A stretch of DNA of 44,076 nucleotides from JACDAN01 sp046714355 (GTDB lineage: Bacteria; Actinomycetota; Thermoleophilia; Gaiellales; Gaiellaceae): positions 1 through 44,076 of the forward strand of contig JBKKAR010000080.1 in the NCBI GenBank assembly GCA_046714355.1, given 5' to 3'. The notes under the pieces were generated by a model. It worked only from the letters and a program-made list of their open reading frames with translations, ran no database searches and was not told the DNA's origin. Below are positions 6,857 to 15,267 of the stretch, in pieces (the first letter of the stretch is position 1; the number at the start of each line of letters is the position of its first letter). The translations under genes and the position numbers were made by a program.

Positions 6857-8303
6857 AGTCCGACTCGCCCCAGGTCTCCAGCTTCTGCCGGAGCGACTGG
6901 AGGAACCGGCCGGCGAGCGCGCCGTCGACGAGGCGGTGGTCGTAGGTCAGCGTGATGTTCATGATCGGGCGGATCGCGATCACGTCCTTGCCGAGCTCGT
7001 CCTGGATCACCCACGGGCGCTTGACAAGCGCATAGGTGCCGAGGATCGCGGCCTGCGGTTGGCTGATCACCGGCGTCCCGTGGAATGTTCCGTAGCCGCC
7101 CGGGTTCGTGATCGTGAACGTGCCGCCCTGGACTTCGTCGGGCGTCAGCTGCTTGTTACGGGCGCGCTCGGCGATGTCCGTGACGGCCTTGGCCATCCCA
7201 AGCAGGTTCAGGCCCTCGGCGTGCTTCACGACCGGGACGATCAGGCCCTTGCCGTCCGTGAGCTCGACCGCGAAGCCGAGGTTGACGTAGTTGCGCGAGA
7301 CGATCTTGTCGCCGCGGATCTCGCCGTTGATCCACGGGTACTCGCGCAGCGTCTCGGTCACCGCGCGGGCGACGAAGATCAGGTAGGTCGGGTTGACGCC
7401 GTAGCTCTTCTGGAATTCGGGCTTGAGCTTCTCGCGGATCGCCACGACGCGGGACAGGTCGATCTCGATCGCGCTCGTGACATGCGCGGAGGTGTCAAGC
7501 GAGCGCCGCATGTGCTCGGCGATGCCCTTCCGCATCGCGGTCATCGGCTCTTCGCTCTCGCCCTCCTGAACCTCGGGGGCGGGTGCTGCGGGTTGTGCTG
7601 AGACCGGGGCGGGAGCGGGTGGAGCGGCGGGCGGCGCTGGAGCCGGTGCCTCGGGCTGCGCGGGTGCCTCCGCCGGGGGTGCGGGCGCTGCCGCTTCCGG
7701 TTGCGGCTCGGGCGGCGGAGCGGATGGGGCGGGCGCCGGCGCCTGATCGGCCTGGCCACCGGACTCGATGAAGCCGAGGATGTCCTTCTTCGTCACCCGG
7801 CCCCCGCGGCCGGTGCCCTGGATCTGCGAGAGATCCACGCCGTGCTCGCCCGCGATCCGCGCGACGACCGGCGAGACGAAGCTCTTGCCGTCGCCGTTCG
7901 CGTCGCTGGACTCTGTTCCGGTGTCGGCGGTGACCGGCTCCGGGGCTGCGGGCGCGGGCGACTCTGCTCCCGAAACGGCTCCCGCCTCGGCTGCGGCCTC
8001 CGCGGTCGCCGGCTCGGGCGGTGCCTGCTCCTCCTGGGCGTCGGGAGCGGCGCCCGGTGCGCCGATGACGGCGAGACGCGTGCCGACCTCGACGGTCTCA
8101 CCCTCCGGCACGAGGATCTGCTGCACGATGCCGGACCCCGGGCTTGGAACCTCGGTGTCGACCTTGTCGGTCGAGATCTCGAGCAGCGGCTCGTCGGCCT
8201 GGATCTCCTCGCCCTCCTGCTTGAGCCACTTCGTGATCGTGCCCTCGGAGACTGACACGCCCATCTGGGGCATCACGACGTCGACAGCGGTTGGGGTAGC
8301 CAT
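6852..8303 (-). CDS. Dihydrolipoamide acyltransferase, E2 of a 2-oxoacid dehydrogenase complex
   Basis: A 483-aa product with the full E2 order: one lipoyl domain (1-85, lipoyl lysine Lys47 in EISTDKVDTEV), an acidic/Ala-Pro linker, a peripheral subunit-binding domain (about 141-180, FVSPVVARIAGEHGVDL), a long Pro/Ala linker (185-245), and the acyltransferase core ending with DHRLVDG (455-461; catalytic His456). It transfers the acyl group from E1 to CoA in the cytoplasm. The set E1alpha, E1beta, E2 with separate E1 chains is typical of branched-chain, pyruvate or acetoin types; sequence reading alone does not settle the substrate. It starts 11 nt after E1beta. No E3 (dihydrolipoamide dehydrogenase) gene is in the window. 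Confidence 0.93.
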   Translation of the reverse strand: MATPTAVDVVMPQMGVSVSEGTITKWLKQEGEEIQADEPLLEISTDKVDTEVPSPGSGIVQQILVPEGETVEVGTRLAVIGAPGAAPDAQEEQAPPEPATAEAAAEAGAVSGAESPAPAAPEPVTADTGTESSDANGDGKSFVSPVVARIAGEHGVDLSQIQGTGRGGRVTKKDILGFIESGGQADQAPAPAPSAPPPEPQPEAAAPAPPAEAPAQPEAPAPAPPAAPPAPAPVSAQPAAPAPEVQEGESEEPMTAMRKGIAEHMRRSLDTSAHVTSAIEIDLSRVVAIREKLKPEFQKSYGVNPTYLIFVARAVTETLREYPWINGEIRGDKIVSRNYVNLGFAVELTDGKGLIVPVVKHAEGLNLLGMAKAVTDIAERARNKQLTPDEVQGGTFTITNPGGYGTFHGTPVISQPQAAILGTYALVKRPWVIQDELGKDVIAIRPIMNITLTYDHRLVDGALAGRFLQSLRQKLETWGESDY

Positions 8304-8314
8304 CAGTGCACCAC

Positions 8315-9289
8315 CTAATACTCAGCGAGTTCCCGCAGTCCTTTGGCTACGTCGTCGACCTGCGGGATGAACGCCTTCTCGAGCGGCGGCGAGAACGGCA
8401 CCGGAGTGTCGGGCGCGGTGATGCGCTTGACGGGCGCATCGAGGTGCTCGAACGCCTCCTCGGCGATCGTCGCGGCGATCTCCGCACCGAAGCCGCCCGT
8501 CCGCGTGTCCTCGTGCAGCACGACGACCTTGGACGTTTTCTGCGCGCTCTCGAGCACGGCCTGCCGGTCCCAAGGGACGATCGTGCGGAGGTCGAGGATC
8601 TCGACGGACACATCCTCCTGCTCCAGCTCCTTCGCCGCCTCGTCAGCCGTGTAGACCATCGCGCCCCAGGTGACGAGCGTGATGTCCTCGCCCTCGCGGT
8701 GAACGCGCGCCTTGCCGAACGGTGTCGTGTAGCGCTCCTCCGGAACCTCTGCCTTGATCCGCCGGTAGAGGTGCTTGTGCTCGAAGTAGAGGACCGGGTT
8801 CGGATCCTCGATCGCGCTGATCAGGAGCCCCTTCGCGTCTTCCGGCGTCGCCGGGCAGACGATCTTCAGGCCGGGGATGTGCGCAAACGAGCTCTCGGGG
8901 TTCTGGGAGTGGAACGGCCCGCCGGAGAAGCCGCCGCCCGACGGGAGCCGGACGACGATCGGCACGGGCGTTCCGGCCCGGTAGAACTGCTTCGCAGCGA
9001 CTGTGACCAGGTGATCCCAGGCGCAGGAGATGAAGTCGGCGAACTGCATCTCCGCGACGGGGCGCATGCCCATGATCGCGGCGCCCGTGCAGCCGGCGAC
9101 GATCGCGGTCTCGGAGAGCGGCGCGTCGAGGACGCGCCAGGGGCCGAACTCCTCCTGGAAGCCGAGGGTGACTTTGAAGGCTCCGCCGTAGACGCCGACA
9201 TCCTCGCCGATCACGAAGACGCGGTCGTCGCGCCGCATCTCCTGGCGGAGGCCGTCGGAGATCGCCTGGAGGTAGGTCAGCTCGGCCAT
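8315..9289 (-). CDS. 2-oxoacid dehydrogenase E1 component, beta subunit
   Basis: A 324-aa product with the transketolase pyrimidine-binding domain in the first half (VFVIGEDVGVYGGAFKVT, PLSETAIVAGCTGAAIMGMRP) and the C-terminal transketolase domain (KTSKVVVLHEDTRTGGFGAE). The sequence FADFISCAWDHLVTVAAKQFY is typical of branched-chain/pyruvate E1beta. It pairs with E1alpha to form the thiamine-diphosphate active site that decarboxylates the 2-oxoacid. Its ATG shares one base with the E1alpha stop (TAATG at 9287-9291), a sign of coupled, equimolar production of the two subunits. BkdB/PdhB-type is the best description; the exact 2-oxoacid remains open. Confidence 0.94.
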   Translation of the reverse strand: MAELTYLQAISDGLRQEMRRDDRVFVIGEDVGVYGGAFKVTLGFQEEFGPWRVLDAPLSETAIVAGCTGAAIMGMRPVAEMQFADFISCAWDHLVTVAAKQFYRAGTPVPIVVRLPSGGGFSGGPFHSQNPESSFAHIPGLKIVCPATPEDAKGLLISAIEDPNPVLYFEHKHLYRRIKAEVPEERYTTPFGKARVHREGEDITLVTWGAMVYTADEAAKELEQEDVSVEILDLRTIVPWDRQAVLESAQKTSKVVVLHEDTRTGGFGAEIAATIAEEAFEHLDAPVKRITAPDTPVPFSPPLEKAFIPQVDDVAKGLRELAEY

Positions 9290-10335
9290 TACTTGTGGTG
9301 CGGCGTGTCGAGGTCCTCGGGCCGGGCGAACACCCTCTCTGTGACGGTGGAGGGATCAGGGAGCGGTGACGTCTCGGCGCGCTCGAGCGCCTGGTTCAGC
9401 GTCCGCTTGACCCCGCCCGCGATCTCGTCCTCCTCCTCGTCCGTCATCTCTGCGTTGTCACGCAACCAGCTGCGGAACCGCTCGATCGGGTCGCGCTTGG
9501 CCCACTCCTCGAAAAGCTCCTTCGGGACGTAGAACGCGTCGTCGTGGACGGCATGGCCCTCCATGCGCAGCGTCATCGACTCGATCAGCGTCGGGCCGCC
9601 GCCGTCCCGCGCCTTTTCGACCGCCCGCTTCGTTTCGCGGTAGACGGCGAGGACGTCGGTCCCGTCGACGACGACGCCCTCGAAGCCGTAGGCCTGAGCC
9701 CGGTCGGCGAGCGTCTCGCAGGCGTACTCCAGGTGCGTCGGCGTCGAGTAGGCCCACTGGTTGTTGTCGCAGATGAACACGACCGGAAGCCGTCGGACGC
9801 CGGCGAAGTTCATGCCCTCGTGCGTGTCTCCGCGGGCCGACGCTCCCTCACCGAACCAGGAGACGGCGACGCGGCGCTCCTCGCGAATCCGGAAGGCGAG
9901 CGCGCAGCCGACCCCGACCGGCAGCATCGCCGGGAGGTGGCTGACCATCGCCAGCAGCCCGAGCTGCGAATCGGCCATGTGGACGTTGCCGTCCCGCCCG
10001 CGCGTCGGGCCGTCTTCCCGGCCCATGTACTGCGCGAAGATCCGCCAGGGCTCGACGCCGCGTGTGACGTGGACACCCATGTCACGGTGCAGCGGGCAGC
10101 CGACGTCGTCGGGGCCCATTGCCGTGGCGACGCCGACCGACGAGGCCTCGTTGCCCCGACCGGTGTAGAACGAGCCGGGAATCTTCCCCTGGCGGTAGAG
10201 GATGTGGCCGCGCTCCTCGACGCCGCGTGTGAGCAGCATGCTGCGATAGATCCCGAAAAGGTCCTCACGGTCGAGGCCCGCGTCGCGGATCTCGCGCAGG
10301 GAGGAGACGGGCTCGGCTTCCCGGGCGATCGCCAT
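9289..10335 (-). CDS. 2-oxoacid dehydrogenase E1 component, alpha subunit
   Basis: A 348-aa product carrying the thiamine-diphosphate binding motif as FGEGASARGDTHEGMNFA, followed by FICDNNQWAYSTP, both diagnostic for E1alpha. The N-terminal part (LLTRGVEERGHILYRQGKIPG, HRDMGVHVTRGV) matches the branched-chain type better than the pyruvate type, though this is inference. It is the first gene of a minus-strand operon of seven genes (E1alpha, E1beta, E2, GFA protein, lipB, lipoprotein, lipA). Only 33 nt separate its start from the divergent LURP-one-like gene, so the promoters must be back to back or overlap; a TAGAGT lies about 12 nt before the start. Confidence 0.94.
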   Translation of the reverse strand: MAIAREAEPVSSLREIRDAGLDREDLFGIYRSMLLTRGVEERGHILYRQGKIPGSFYTGRGNEASSVGVATAMGPDDVGCPLHRDMGVHVTRGVEPWRIFAQYMGREDGPTRGRDGNVHMADSQLGLLAMVSHLPAMLPVGVGCALAFRIREERRVAVSWFGEGASARGDTHEGMNFAGVRRLPVVFICDNNQWAYSTPTHLEYACETLADRAQAYGFEGVVVDGTDVLAVYRETKRAVEKARDGGGPTLIESMTLRMEGHAVHDDAFYVPKELFEEWAKRDPIERFRSWLRDNAEMTDEEEDEIAGGVKRTLNQALERAETSPLPDPSTVTERVFARPEDLDTPHHK

Positions 10336-10368
10336 AGGGCGGAAACTCTAACGACTAGGGTCCCGGGC

Positions 10369-10968
10369 ATGGCCTTCGATTACGACCGCTTCCTCGTCGA
10401 CCAGGTGATCCGGCCCATGGCGAACCTCTACCGCGTCACGCCGCTCGCGATCGGGGAGACGCCGGCGGGCCCGCCCGTCGCCTACGTACGACAGAAGAAG
10501 CTCGCGATCAAGGAGGACATCCGCTTCTACGCCGACGAGGGGGAGTCGCAGGAGCTCTTCCGGCTGAAGGCGCGCTCGATGCTCGACTTCGGTGGCTCCC
10601 GCTACGACGTGCTCGATGGAGACCAGCGGATCGGCGTGCTCTCGCACAAGTTCAAGGAATCGCTCATCCGGTCGACCTGGCATGTCGGCGGGCCGGACGA
10701 GGAAGACGTCGCGCTGGCACGCGAGCGATCGACGGCGGCCGCGATCGGCAGACGCATCGTTGACTTCGTCCCGTACATCGGCGGCTACGTGCCGATCCCC
10801 TACAACTTCGAGATCCTCGTCGACGGCGAGGTGGTCGGCGGCATGGACCGGAAGTTCAAGCTGCGCGACCAGTACATCCTCGACCTCTCCGGCGATCGTG
10901 ACAGGAAGATCGACCGCCGGCTGGGGATCGCCCTCGCCGTCGGGCTCGACACGCTCCAGAATCGCTAG
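10369..10968 (+). CDS. LURP-one-related/scramblase-fold protein
   Basis: A 199-aa product. YVRQKKLAIKEDIRFYADE, then FRLKARSMLDFGGSRYDVLD and RIGVLSHKF, is the repeating strand pattern of the LURP-one/Tubby-C-like fold found in bacterial YxjI-type proteins. The C-terminal part, with FEILVDGEVVGGMDRKFKLRDQYILDL and a hydrophobic helix (RRLGIALAVGLDTL), completes the 12-stranded barrel with its central helix. No catalytic residues are known in the family and its cellular role is unclear, possibly membrane-associated or phosphoinositide/lipid related in other lineages. The ATG at 10369 is the first in frame after the 33-nt divergent gap. The next gene starts inside its stop codon (TAGTG). Confidence 0.8.
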   Translation: MAFDYDRFLVDQVIRPMANLYRVTPLAIGETPAGPPVAYVRQKKLAIKEDIRFYADEGESQELFRLKARSMLDFGGSRYDVLDGDQRIGVLSHKFKESLIRSTWHVGGPDEEDVALARERSTAAAIGRRIVDFVPYIGGYVPIPYNFEILVDGEVVGGMDRKFKLRDQYILDLSGDRDRKIDRRLGIALAVGLDTLQNR

Positions 10969-11264
10969 TGGGCAAGGCGAGCGAATGGCTGAAGGAGGAG
11001 CGGCGCAAGACGCTCGGTGACTGGGTCGCCGTCTGCCTCTCCTGCGGGTTCGCGCAGCGCTACTTCGAGGAGTGGGAGCCTGAGCTACCGGCGGCCTGCC
11101 CTCAGTGCGAGGGCGAGATGCGCTGGCGCTGTCCCTCGTGCAACGCGCGGTTCACCTCTGCCTTTACGGTCGAGTGCGAGGCCTGCGGCGACGAGATCCG
11201 GCCGCGCGACCTCTTCGGCACCCCGATTCGGAAGGATCGAAATCGGGAAAAGAGGGCGCGATGA
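10968..11264 (+). CDS. Small zinc-ribbon protein with four CxxC pairs
   Basis: A 98-aa product with four CxxC knuckles: Cys23/Cys26 (CLSC), Cys44/Cys47 (CPQC), Cys55/Cys58 (CPSC) and Cys70/Cys73 (CEAC). This is enough to bind two zinc ions as two ribbons. The ends are basic (KEERRKT at the start, RKDRNREKRAR at the end), suggesting nucleic-acid or protein binding. The GTG start shares one base with the stop of the LURP-one-like gene, and the stop overlaps the next start as ATGA, so three genes form one translationally coupled unit. I do not know a specific function. Confidence 0.8.
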   Translation: MGKASEWLKEERRKTLGDWVAVCLSCGFAQRYFEEWEPELPAACPQCEGEMRWRCPSCNARFTSAFTVECEACGDEIRPRDLFGTPIRKDRNREKRAR

Positions 11265-12040
11265 GGCGAGTTGGTTTGTGCTTGTGTGCAGCGGTCTTCG
11301 GAGCGCTCCTCGCAGCAGCCTCGATTGAGAGCGCCCAGTCTCGGGCTCCTCGGTTCCTTGTCACGATCACGGGCACACAGCATTTCGAATGGACGCTCCA
11401 GGACTCCGCGGGACTGTGCTCGTACAAGGGGCATGGCGAGCAGTCAGAAACGTTCGGGACCTCGAGGCCGGTGAAGGTGATCGCCCCGCCTCCGAGGGGC
11501 GGTTCGTCCAGGGAGTTTCAGGCCCTTTCTCAAGGCGCCTGGGGGCGCGTGGTTCCGCTCACAGGCAGAGAGACGCGGGCCTACCAGGCCTTGCTGCCTC
11601 CTATTGGCGAGTGCCGGAACGTCCGTCCGGAGCTCAGGAGCAACTGCAGCGGCACGAACGCGCTCCTCCCGCGTGCCGGCGTGGCGCTGATGAGGGACTA
11701 CCGGAAGGTCGCGCTGCACGTTCCCGTCACAACCCCCTGGATCGAGCGCAGGCCAAGCATCTGCGACATCCGGCTCTTCGACCTCCGCAACTTCTTCCTC
11801 AGCGCGGTTTTCGGCCTGGGGACGTACAAGCCGGTGCTCGGCGGCACGTTCGAGAATCGCCGAGCAAAGACTCTCCGCGTTGCGTTCAGCGCCCGCTACT
11901 GCGTCGACCCGGCGGAATCGAGTGACTTCGAGATCTTCTTGAAGACGACGTGCCGGCCGCCTTCGCCGGGACGCAGGGGGCCAATCCTGACGGGAAGGCT
12001 CAGGACCGACTGGACCGCCACGTTCCGCAGAACGCGCTAG
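11261..12040 (+). CDS. Exported protein of unknown function
   Basis: A 259-aa product with an N-terminal signal peptide (RRVGLCLCAAVFGALLAAASIESAQS, cleavage near residue 26). The mature chain contains FEWTLQDSAGLCSYKGHGEQ and several cysteines (CRNVRPELRSNC, RPSICDIRLF, SARYCVD, KTTCRPP), consistent with disulfides outside the membrane. Repeated short beta-type segments suggest a jelly-roll or sandwich domain. I recognise no family. The start overlaps the zinc-ribbon gene stop (ATGA, 11261-11264), and the stop overlaps the end of the convergent ASCH gene by 4 nt. Confidence 0.75.
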   Translation: MRRVGLCLCAAVFGALLAAASIESAQSRAPRFLVTITGTQHFEWTLQDSAGLCSYKGHGEQSETFGTSRPVKVIAPPPRGGSSREFQALSQGAWGRVVPLTGRETRAYQALLPPIGECRNVRPELRSNCSGTNALLPRAGVALMRDYRKVALHVPVTTPWIERRPSICDIRLFDLRNFFLSAVFGLGTYKPVLGGTFENRRAKTLRVAFSARYCVDPAESSDFEIFLKTTCRPPSPGRRGPILTGRLRTDWTATFRRTR

Positions 12041-12399
12041 GAGCTCTTGATTTCGGAGAAGCGGATCACCGTGACGGTGTCCTGGGAGGACACCTCGCGG
12101 TTGTAGAGCTGGCCGAGGAAGTCCTGCATGTCCTCGGGACGGCGGATCTCGGGGTTGTCGTGCTCGATTTCGCGCGGCGAGAGCTCCGCGATCGTCTTGA
12201 CCTCGACCTTGTCGATGACGGCATCGAAGATCTTGTCGCGTGGGCTGTAGCGCGCCCCAGCCAGCACCTGGACGATCATGCCCTTCCTGTACTTGCCCGA
12301 CTTGTCGCCCAGACGAATGGTCGCCGTCTTGCGGCGAGTCCGCAGCTGGTCGGCCACGATCGGGGAGTAGAAGTTCAGGGCGTACATCGGTTCGGGCAC
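12037..12399 (-). CDS. ASCH-domain protein
   Basis: A 120-aa product whose first half, YALNFYSPIVADQLRTRRKT followed by TIRLGDKSGKYRKGMIVQV, matches the ASCH fold (a PUA-like beta barrel that binds RNA or modified nucleobases). The rest (KVEVKTIAELSPREIEHDNP) is also typical, with the family's charged helix. A role in RNA-linked regulation or nucleobase hydrolysis is known for some members, but cannot be assigned here. It lies 13 nt downstream of a Nudix gene on the same strand. The start could also be the internal Met at residue 5 (12387); no Shine-Dalgarno decides this. Confidence 0.75.
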   Translation of the reverse strand: MPEPMYALNFYSPIVADQLRTRRKTATIRLGDKSGKYRKGMIVQVLAGARYSPRDKIFDAVIDKVEVKTIAELSPREIEHDNPEIRRPEDMQDFLGQLYNREVSSQDTVTVIRFSEIKSS

Positions 12400-12412
12400 T
12401 GCGGCCGGCGGA

Positions 12413-12853
12413 TCATACGGCCTCGCCGTTCAGCACGGCCAGCGCCTTTTCGGCCATCTCGCGCTCGCCCTTGTAGCTGAGGAGGCCGGGAGCCTCCTCG
12501 AGGGGGAGCCAGCGGACATCGTCGACCTCGTGGCGGAACTGCGCTGGGAGGTCTCCGATCCGTCCGCCGCGGTAGCGCAGGAGATAGAAGCTCACGATCT
12601 TGAAGATGCGCTTGCCGCCGCGCGTGTAGACGTACCGCACGTCGCCGAGCTTCCCGGTCGAGACCGACTCGACGCCGGTCTCCTCGGCCACTTCGCGGAC
12701 GGCGGTCGACTCCGGCGGCTCGCCGGGGCCGACGTTCCCCTTGGGAAGAGCCCAGACGCCCTCCGGGCGCCCGCCCGGCCTGACCGCAGCGAGCCACCAT
12801 CTGCCGCGGAACCGGCGGACGACGACGCCCCCGGCTGAGAACTCGCGCGCCAT
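12413..12853 (-). CDS. Nudix hydrolase
   Basis: A 146-aa product with a complete Nudix box: GNVGPGEPPESTAVREVAEETGV fits GX5EX7REUXEEXGU and provides the metal-binding glutamates. The N-terminus FSAGGVVVRRFRGRWWLAAVR and the phrase WALPKGNV are typical of the MutT/diadenosine or nucleotide-diphosphate branch. It hydrolyses a nucleoside-diphosphate-linked substrate in the cytoplasm; the specific substrate is unknown. It is followed after 13 nt by the ASCH gene. Upstream lies the groES promoter region, transcribed in the opposite direction, so the 132-nt gap holds promoters for both. Confidence 0.9.
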   Translation of the reverse strand: MAREFSAGGVVVRRFRGRWWLAAVRPGGRPEGVWALPKGNVGPGEPPESTAVREVAEETGVESVSTGKLGDVRYVYTRGGKRIFKIVSFYLLRYRGGRIGDLPAQFRHEVDDVRWLPLEEAPGLLSYKGEREMAEKALAVLNGEAV

Positions 12854-12889
12854 GGCCGGGAGCTTTGTAACAGAAAGACCTGCCGGAAG

Positions 12890-12919
12890 TTGCGCAGCCT
12901 CGCGAATCCCCGATAGAAT
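12890..12919 (+). promoter_or_regulatory. Probable vegetative promoter of groES-groEL
   Basis: TTGCGC at 12890-12895 and TAGAAT at 12914-12919 are separated by 18 nt and resemble -35 and -10 boxes of the housekeeping sigma factor. The CIRCE-like operator lies just after the -10 box, where a bound repressor would block initiation. Confidence 0.6.
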
Positions 12920-12924
12920 GTCTC

Positions 12925-12947
12925 GGCACTCTGCCCCCCTGAGTGCC
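12925..12947. promoter_or_regulatory. CIRCE-like operator (HrcA binding site)
   Basis: GGCACTC (12925-12931), a nine-base spacer, and GAGTGCC (12941-12947) form the inverted repeat of the CIRCE element, whose consensus is TTAGCACTC-N9-GAGTGCTAA. The core GCACTC/GAGTGC and the spacer length are exact; the outer bases deviate. It implies heat-shock control of groES-groEL by HrcA. Confidence 0.85.
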
Positions 12948-12985
12948 AGAAACTGTCACAAAGTCCTTCAACAGGAGGTCGGTTG

Positions 12986-13327
12986 ATGAACTTGAAGCCG
13001 CTTGGTGACCGCCTCATCGTCGAGGTCCTCGAAGAAGAGGAGCAGACGGTGAGCGGCATCGTGCTGCCCGACACGGCGAAGGAGAAGCCGCAGCGCGGCA
13101 GCGTCCTCGCGGTCGGGCCTGGAACACGCGACGAGGACGGGAACTTCGTCGGGATGGAAGTCGCCGAAGGCGACGAGATCGTCTTTTCCAAGTACGGAGG
13201 CACCGAGATCAAGGTCGGCGCCGACGAGTACCTGATCCTGCGCGAGTCGGACGTGCTCGCGAAGGTAGCGGGCGCCGGCTCGAAGTCCGCCGGCAAGAAG
13301 AAAGAGCTGGCGGGCGCTTCCGCCTGA
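12986..13327 (+). CDS. groES: Co-chaperonin GroES
   Basis: A 113-aa heptameric lid of the GroEL folding chamber. LKPLGDRLIVEVLEEEEQT, the mobile loop region SGIVLPDTAKEKPQ and the end of the fold DEYLILRESDVLAKV are all canonical. There is a C-terminal extension of about 15 residues (GAGSKSAGKKKELAGASA) beyond the usual ~97, basic and low in complexity, common in high-GC actinobacteria. AGGAGGT at 12973-12979 supports the ATG at 12986 over the TTG directly before it. groEL follows after 26 nt, and both are expected to be under the CIRCE operator. Confidence 0.97.
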   Translation: MNLKPLGDRLIVEVLEEEEQTVSGIVLPDTAKEKPQRGSVLAVGPGTRDEDGNFVGMEVAEGDEIVFSKYGGTEIKVGADEYLILRESDVLAKVAGAGSKSAGKKKELAGASA

Positions 13328-13353
13328 CTCACCGAAACGACGGAGGAATCTGA

Positions 13354-14979
13354 ATGGCACACAAGGAACTGAAGTTCAGTGAGGAGGCGCGTCGCTCACT
13401 CGAGCGAGGCGTCAACATCCTCGCCGATGCGGTCAAGGTCACGCTCGGCCCCAAGGGCCGGTACGTAGTCCTGGACAAGAAGTTCGGCGCCCCCACAATC
13501 ACGAACGACGGCGTCACGATCGCGCGTGAGATCGAGGTCGAGGACGTCTTCGAGAACCAGGGCGCCCAGCTCGTCCGCGAGGTCGCCACGGCGACGAACG
13601 ACGTCGCAGGCGACGGGACGACCACCGCGACCGTTCTCGCTCAGGCAATCGTCCGCGAGGGCCTGAAGAACGTCGCCGCCGGCGCGAACCCGATGGGCAT
13701 CAAGCGCGGCATCGAGACGGCGGTCGAGTCGGTCGTCGAGAACCTCAAGAAGCAGTCCAAGGAGATCTCGGGCAAGGAGGACATCGCCCGGGTCGCATCC
13801 ATCTCGTCGCGCGAGCGCGAGATTGGGGACATCATCGCCGAGGCGATCGACAAGGTCGGCAAGGACGGCGTCGTGAACGTCGAGGAGGGCCAGACCTTCG
13901 GCCTCGAGCTCGAGTTCACCGAGGGCATGCAGTTCGACAAGGGCTACCTCTCGCCGTACATGATCACCGACCCCGAGCGCATGGAGGCCGTGCTCGACGA
14001 CCCGTACATCCTGGTCGCCAACCAGAAGATCGGGGCCGTCAAGGACCTTCTCCCGGCGCTCGAGCAGGTCATCCAGGCCGGTCGGCCGCTGCTGATCGTC
14101 GCCGAGGACGTGGAGGGCGAGTCTCTCGCCACCATCGTCGTCAACAAGCTGCGGGGCACGTTCACCGCTGTTGCGGTGAAGGCTCCGGGCTTCGGCGATC
14201 GCCGCAAGCGGATGCTCGAGGACATCGCGATCCTCTCGGGCGCCGAGGTGATCACCGAGGAGATGGGCCTCAAGCTCGAGAACACGAAGATCGCGCAGCT
14301 GGGCCGTGCCCGCCGGATCGTCGTCGACAAGGACTCGACGACGATCATCGACGGCGCCGGTGACGCCGACGGCATCAAGGGTCGGATCAAGCAGCTGAAG
14401 GCGGAGATCGAGAACACCGACTCCGACTTCGACCGCGAGAAGCTCCAGGAGCGGCTCGCGAAGCTGGCCGGCGGCGTTGCCGTCATCAAGGTCGGCGCTG
14501 CGACCGAGACCGAGATGAAGGAGAAGAAGCACCGCGTCGAGGACGCCGTGCAGGCCACCCGGGCCGCCCTCGAGGAGGGCATCGTCCCCGGCGGTGGCGT
14601 CGCGCTTCTGAACGGCGCCGAGTCGATCAAGCTCGACAAGCTCGAGGGCGACGACCGCACCGGCGCGAACATCATCGTGCGGGCACTGGAGGAGCCGATC
14701 CGCCAGCTCGCCGCGAACGCGGGCCTCGAGGGCTCGGTCGTTGTCGACAAGGTCCGCAATGCCCCTCCAGGGCATGGCTTGAACGTCGACACCGGCGAGG
14801 TCGAGGACCTCGTCAAGGCCGGGATCATCGACCCGACGATGGTCACCCGCTCGGCGCTCCAGAACGCCGCGTCGATCGCGAAGAACATCCTGACCACCGA
14901 GGCGATCGTCGCCGAGGCGCCGGAGAAGCATCCGGTTGGCGCCGGCGCCGGAATGCCGGACATGGGCGGGATGATGTAA
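13354..14979 (+). CDS. groEL: Chaperonin GroEL
   Basis: A 541-aa product of normal length. It begins AHKELKFSEEARRSLERGVN, contains the ATP-binding loops TLGPKGRYVVLDK and DVAGDGTTTATVLAQ, the family signature AALEEGIVPGGGVALL, and ends in the Gly/Met tail PDMGGMM that lies within the ring cavity. It forms the double-ring folding chamber with GroES. A GGAGGAA precedes the ATG. Three hairpins stand after the stop. There is no sign of a second copy in the window. Confidence 0.98.
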   Translation: MAHKELKFSEEARRSLERGVNILADAVKVTLGPKGRYVVLDKKFGAPTITNDGVTIAREIEVEDVFENQGAQLVREVATATNDVAGDGTTTATVLAQAIVREGLKNVAAGANPMGIKRGIETAVESVVENLKKQSKEISGKEDIARVASISSREREIGDIIAEAIDKVGKDGVVNVEEGQTFGLELEFTEGMQFDKGYLSPYMITDPERMEAVLDDPYILVANQKIGAVKDLLPALEQVIQAGRPLLIVAEDVEGESLATIVVNKLRGTFTAVAVKAPGFGDRRKRMLEDIAILSGAEVITEEMGLKLENTKIAQLGRARRIVVDKDSTTIIDGAGDADGIKGRIKQLKAEIENTDSDFDREKLQERLAKLAGGVAVIKVGAATETEMKEKKHRVEDAVQATRAALEEGIVPGGGVALLNGAESIKLDKLEGDDRTGANIIVRALEEPIRQLAANAGLEGSVVVDKVRNAPPGHGLNVDTGEVEDLVKAGIIDPTMVTRSALQNAASIAKNILTTEAIVAEAPEKHPVGAGAGMPDMGGMM

Positions 14980-15005
14980 CGAGCCCTCGGGCTCACCGCT
15001 GCAAG

Positions 15006-15033
15006 CGAAGGGCCGGCTCACGCCGGCCCTTCG
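15006..15033 (+). terminator. First hairpin after groEL
   Basis: A 12-bp perfect stem (CGAAGGGCCGGC, 15006-15017, with 15022-15033) with loop TCAC, followed by TCGTTTC. It is the main rho-independent terminator candidate for the groES-groEL transcript, 26 nt after the stop. Confidence 0.85.
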
Positions 15034-15059
15034 TCGTTTCGGGCCAACCTGCACAAAGA

Positions 15060-15087
15060 AAGAGACCGGCTGGGGAGCCGGTCTCTT
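15060..15087 (+). terminator. Second hairpin after groEL
   Basis: A 12-bp perfect stem (AAGAGACCGGCT, 15060-15071, with 15076-15087) with loop GGGG, followed by GTCTCTCAATTTG. It backs up the first hairpin. Confidence 0.75.
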
Positions 15088-15102
15088 GTCTCTCAATTTG
15101 AA

Positions 15103-15121
15103 GCGGCCCGCGAAGGGCCGC
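15103..15121 (+). terminator. Third, shorter hairpin after groEL
   Basis: GCGGCCC (15103-15109) pairs with GGGCCGC (15115-15121) around GCGAA. The stem is only 7 bp and no U-tract follows, so it may be a processing or stability structure rather than a terminator. Confidence 0.45.
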
Positions 15122-15267
15122 CTCTGAGGGGTGGGGGAGGTGGGTTGCTCTCCGGTATCGGCGTGCCGCGGCGCGCGCGCATGCCCTTTTCGAGTGAACC
15201 CTTCTCGTTTCAGGAATACCGCGATATCGTTTCCTCGACGGGGTTAACCACTTACAGGGGGAAGTAC

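Noticed and set aside
13396..15096. A 566-aa open frame antisense to groEL
   Set aside because: Composition (Leu/Asp/Arg-rich, no motifs) and full overlap with a certain groEL gene mark it as a shadow.
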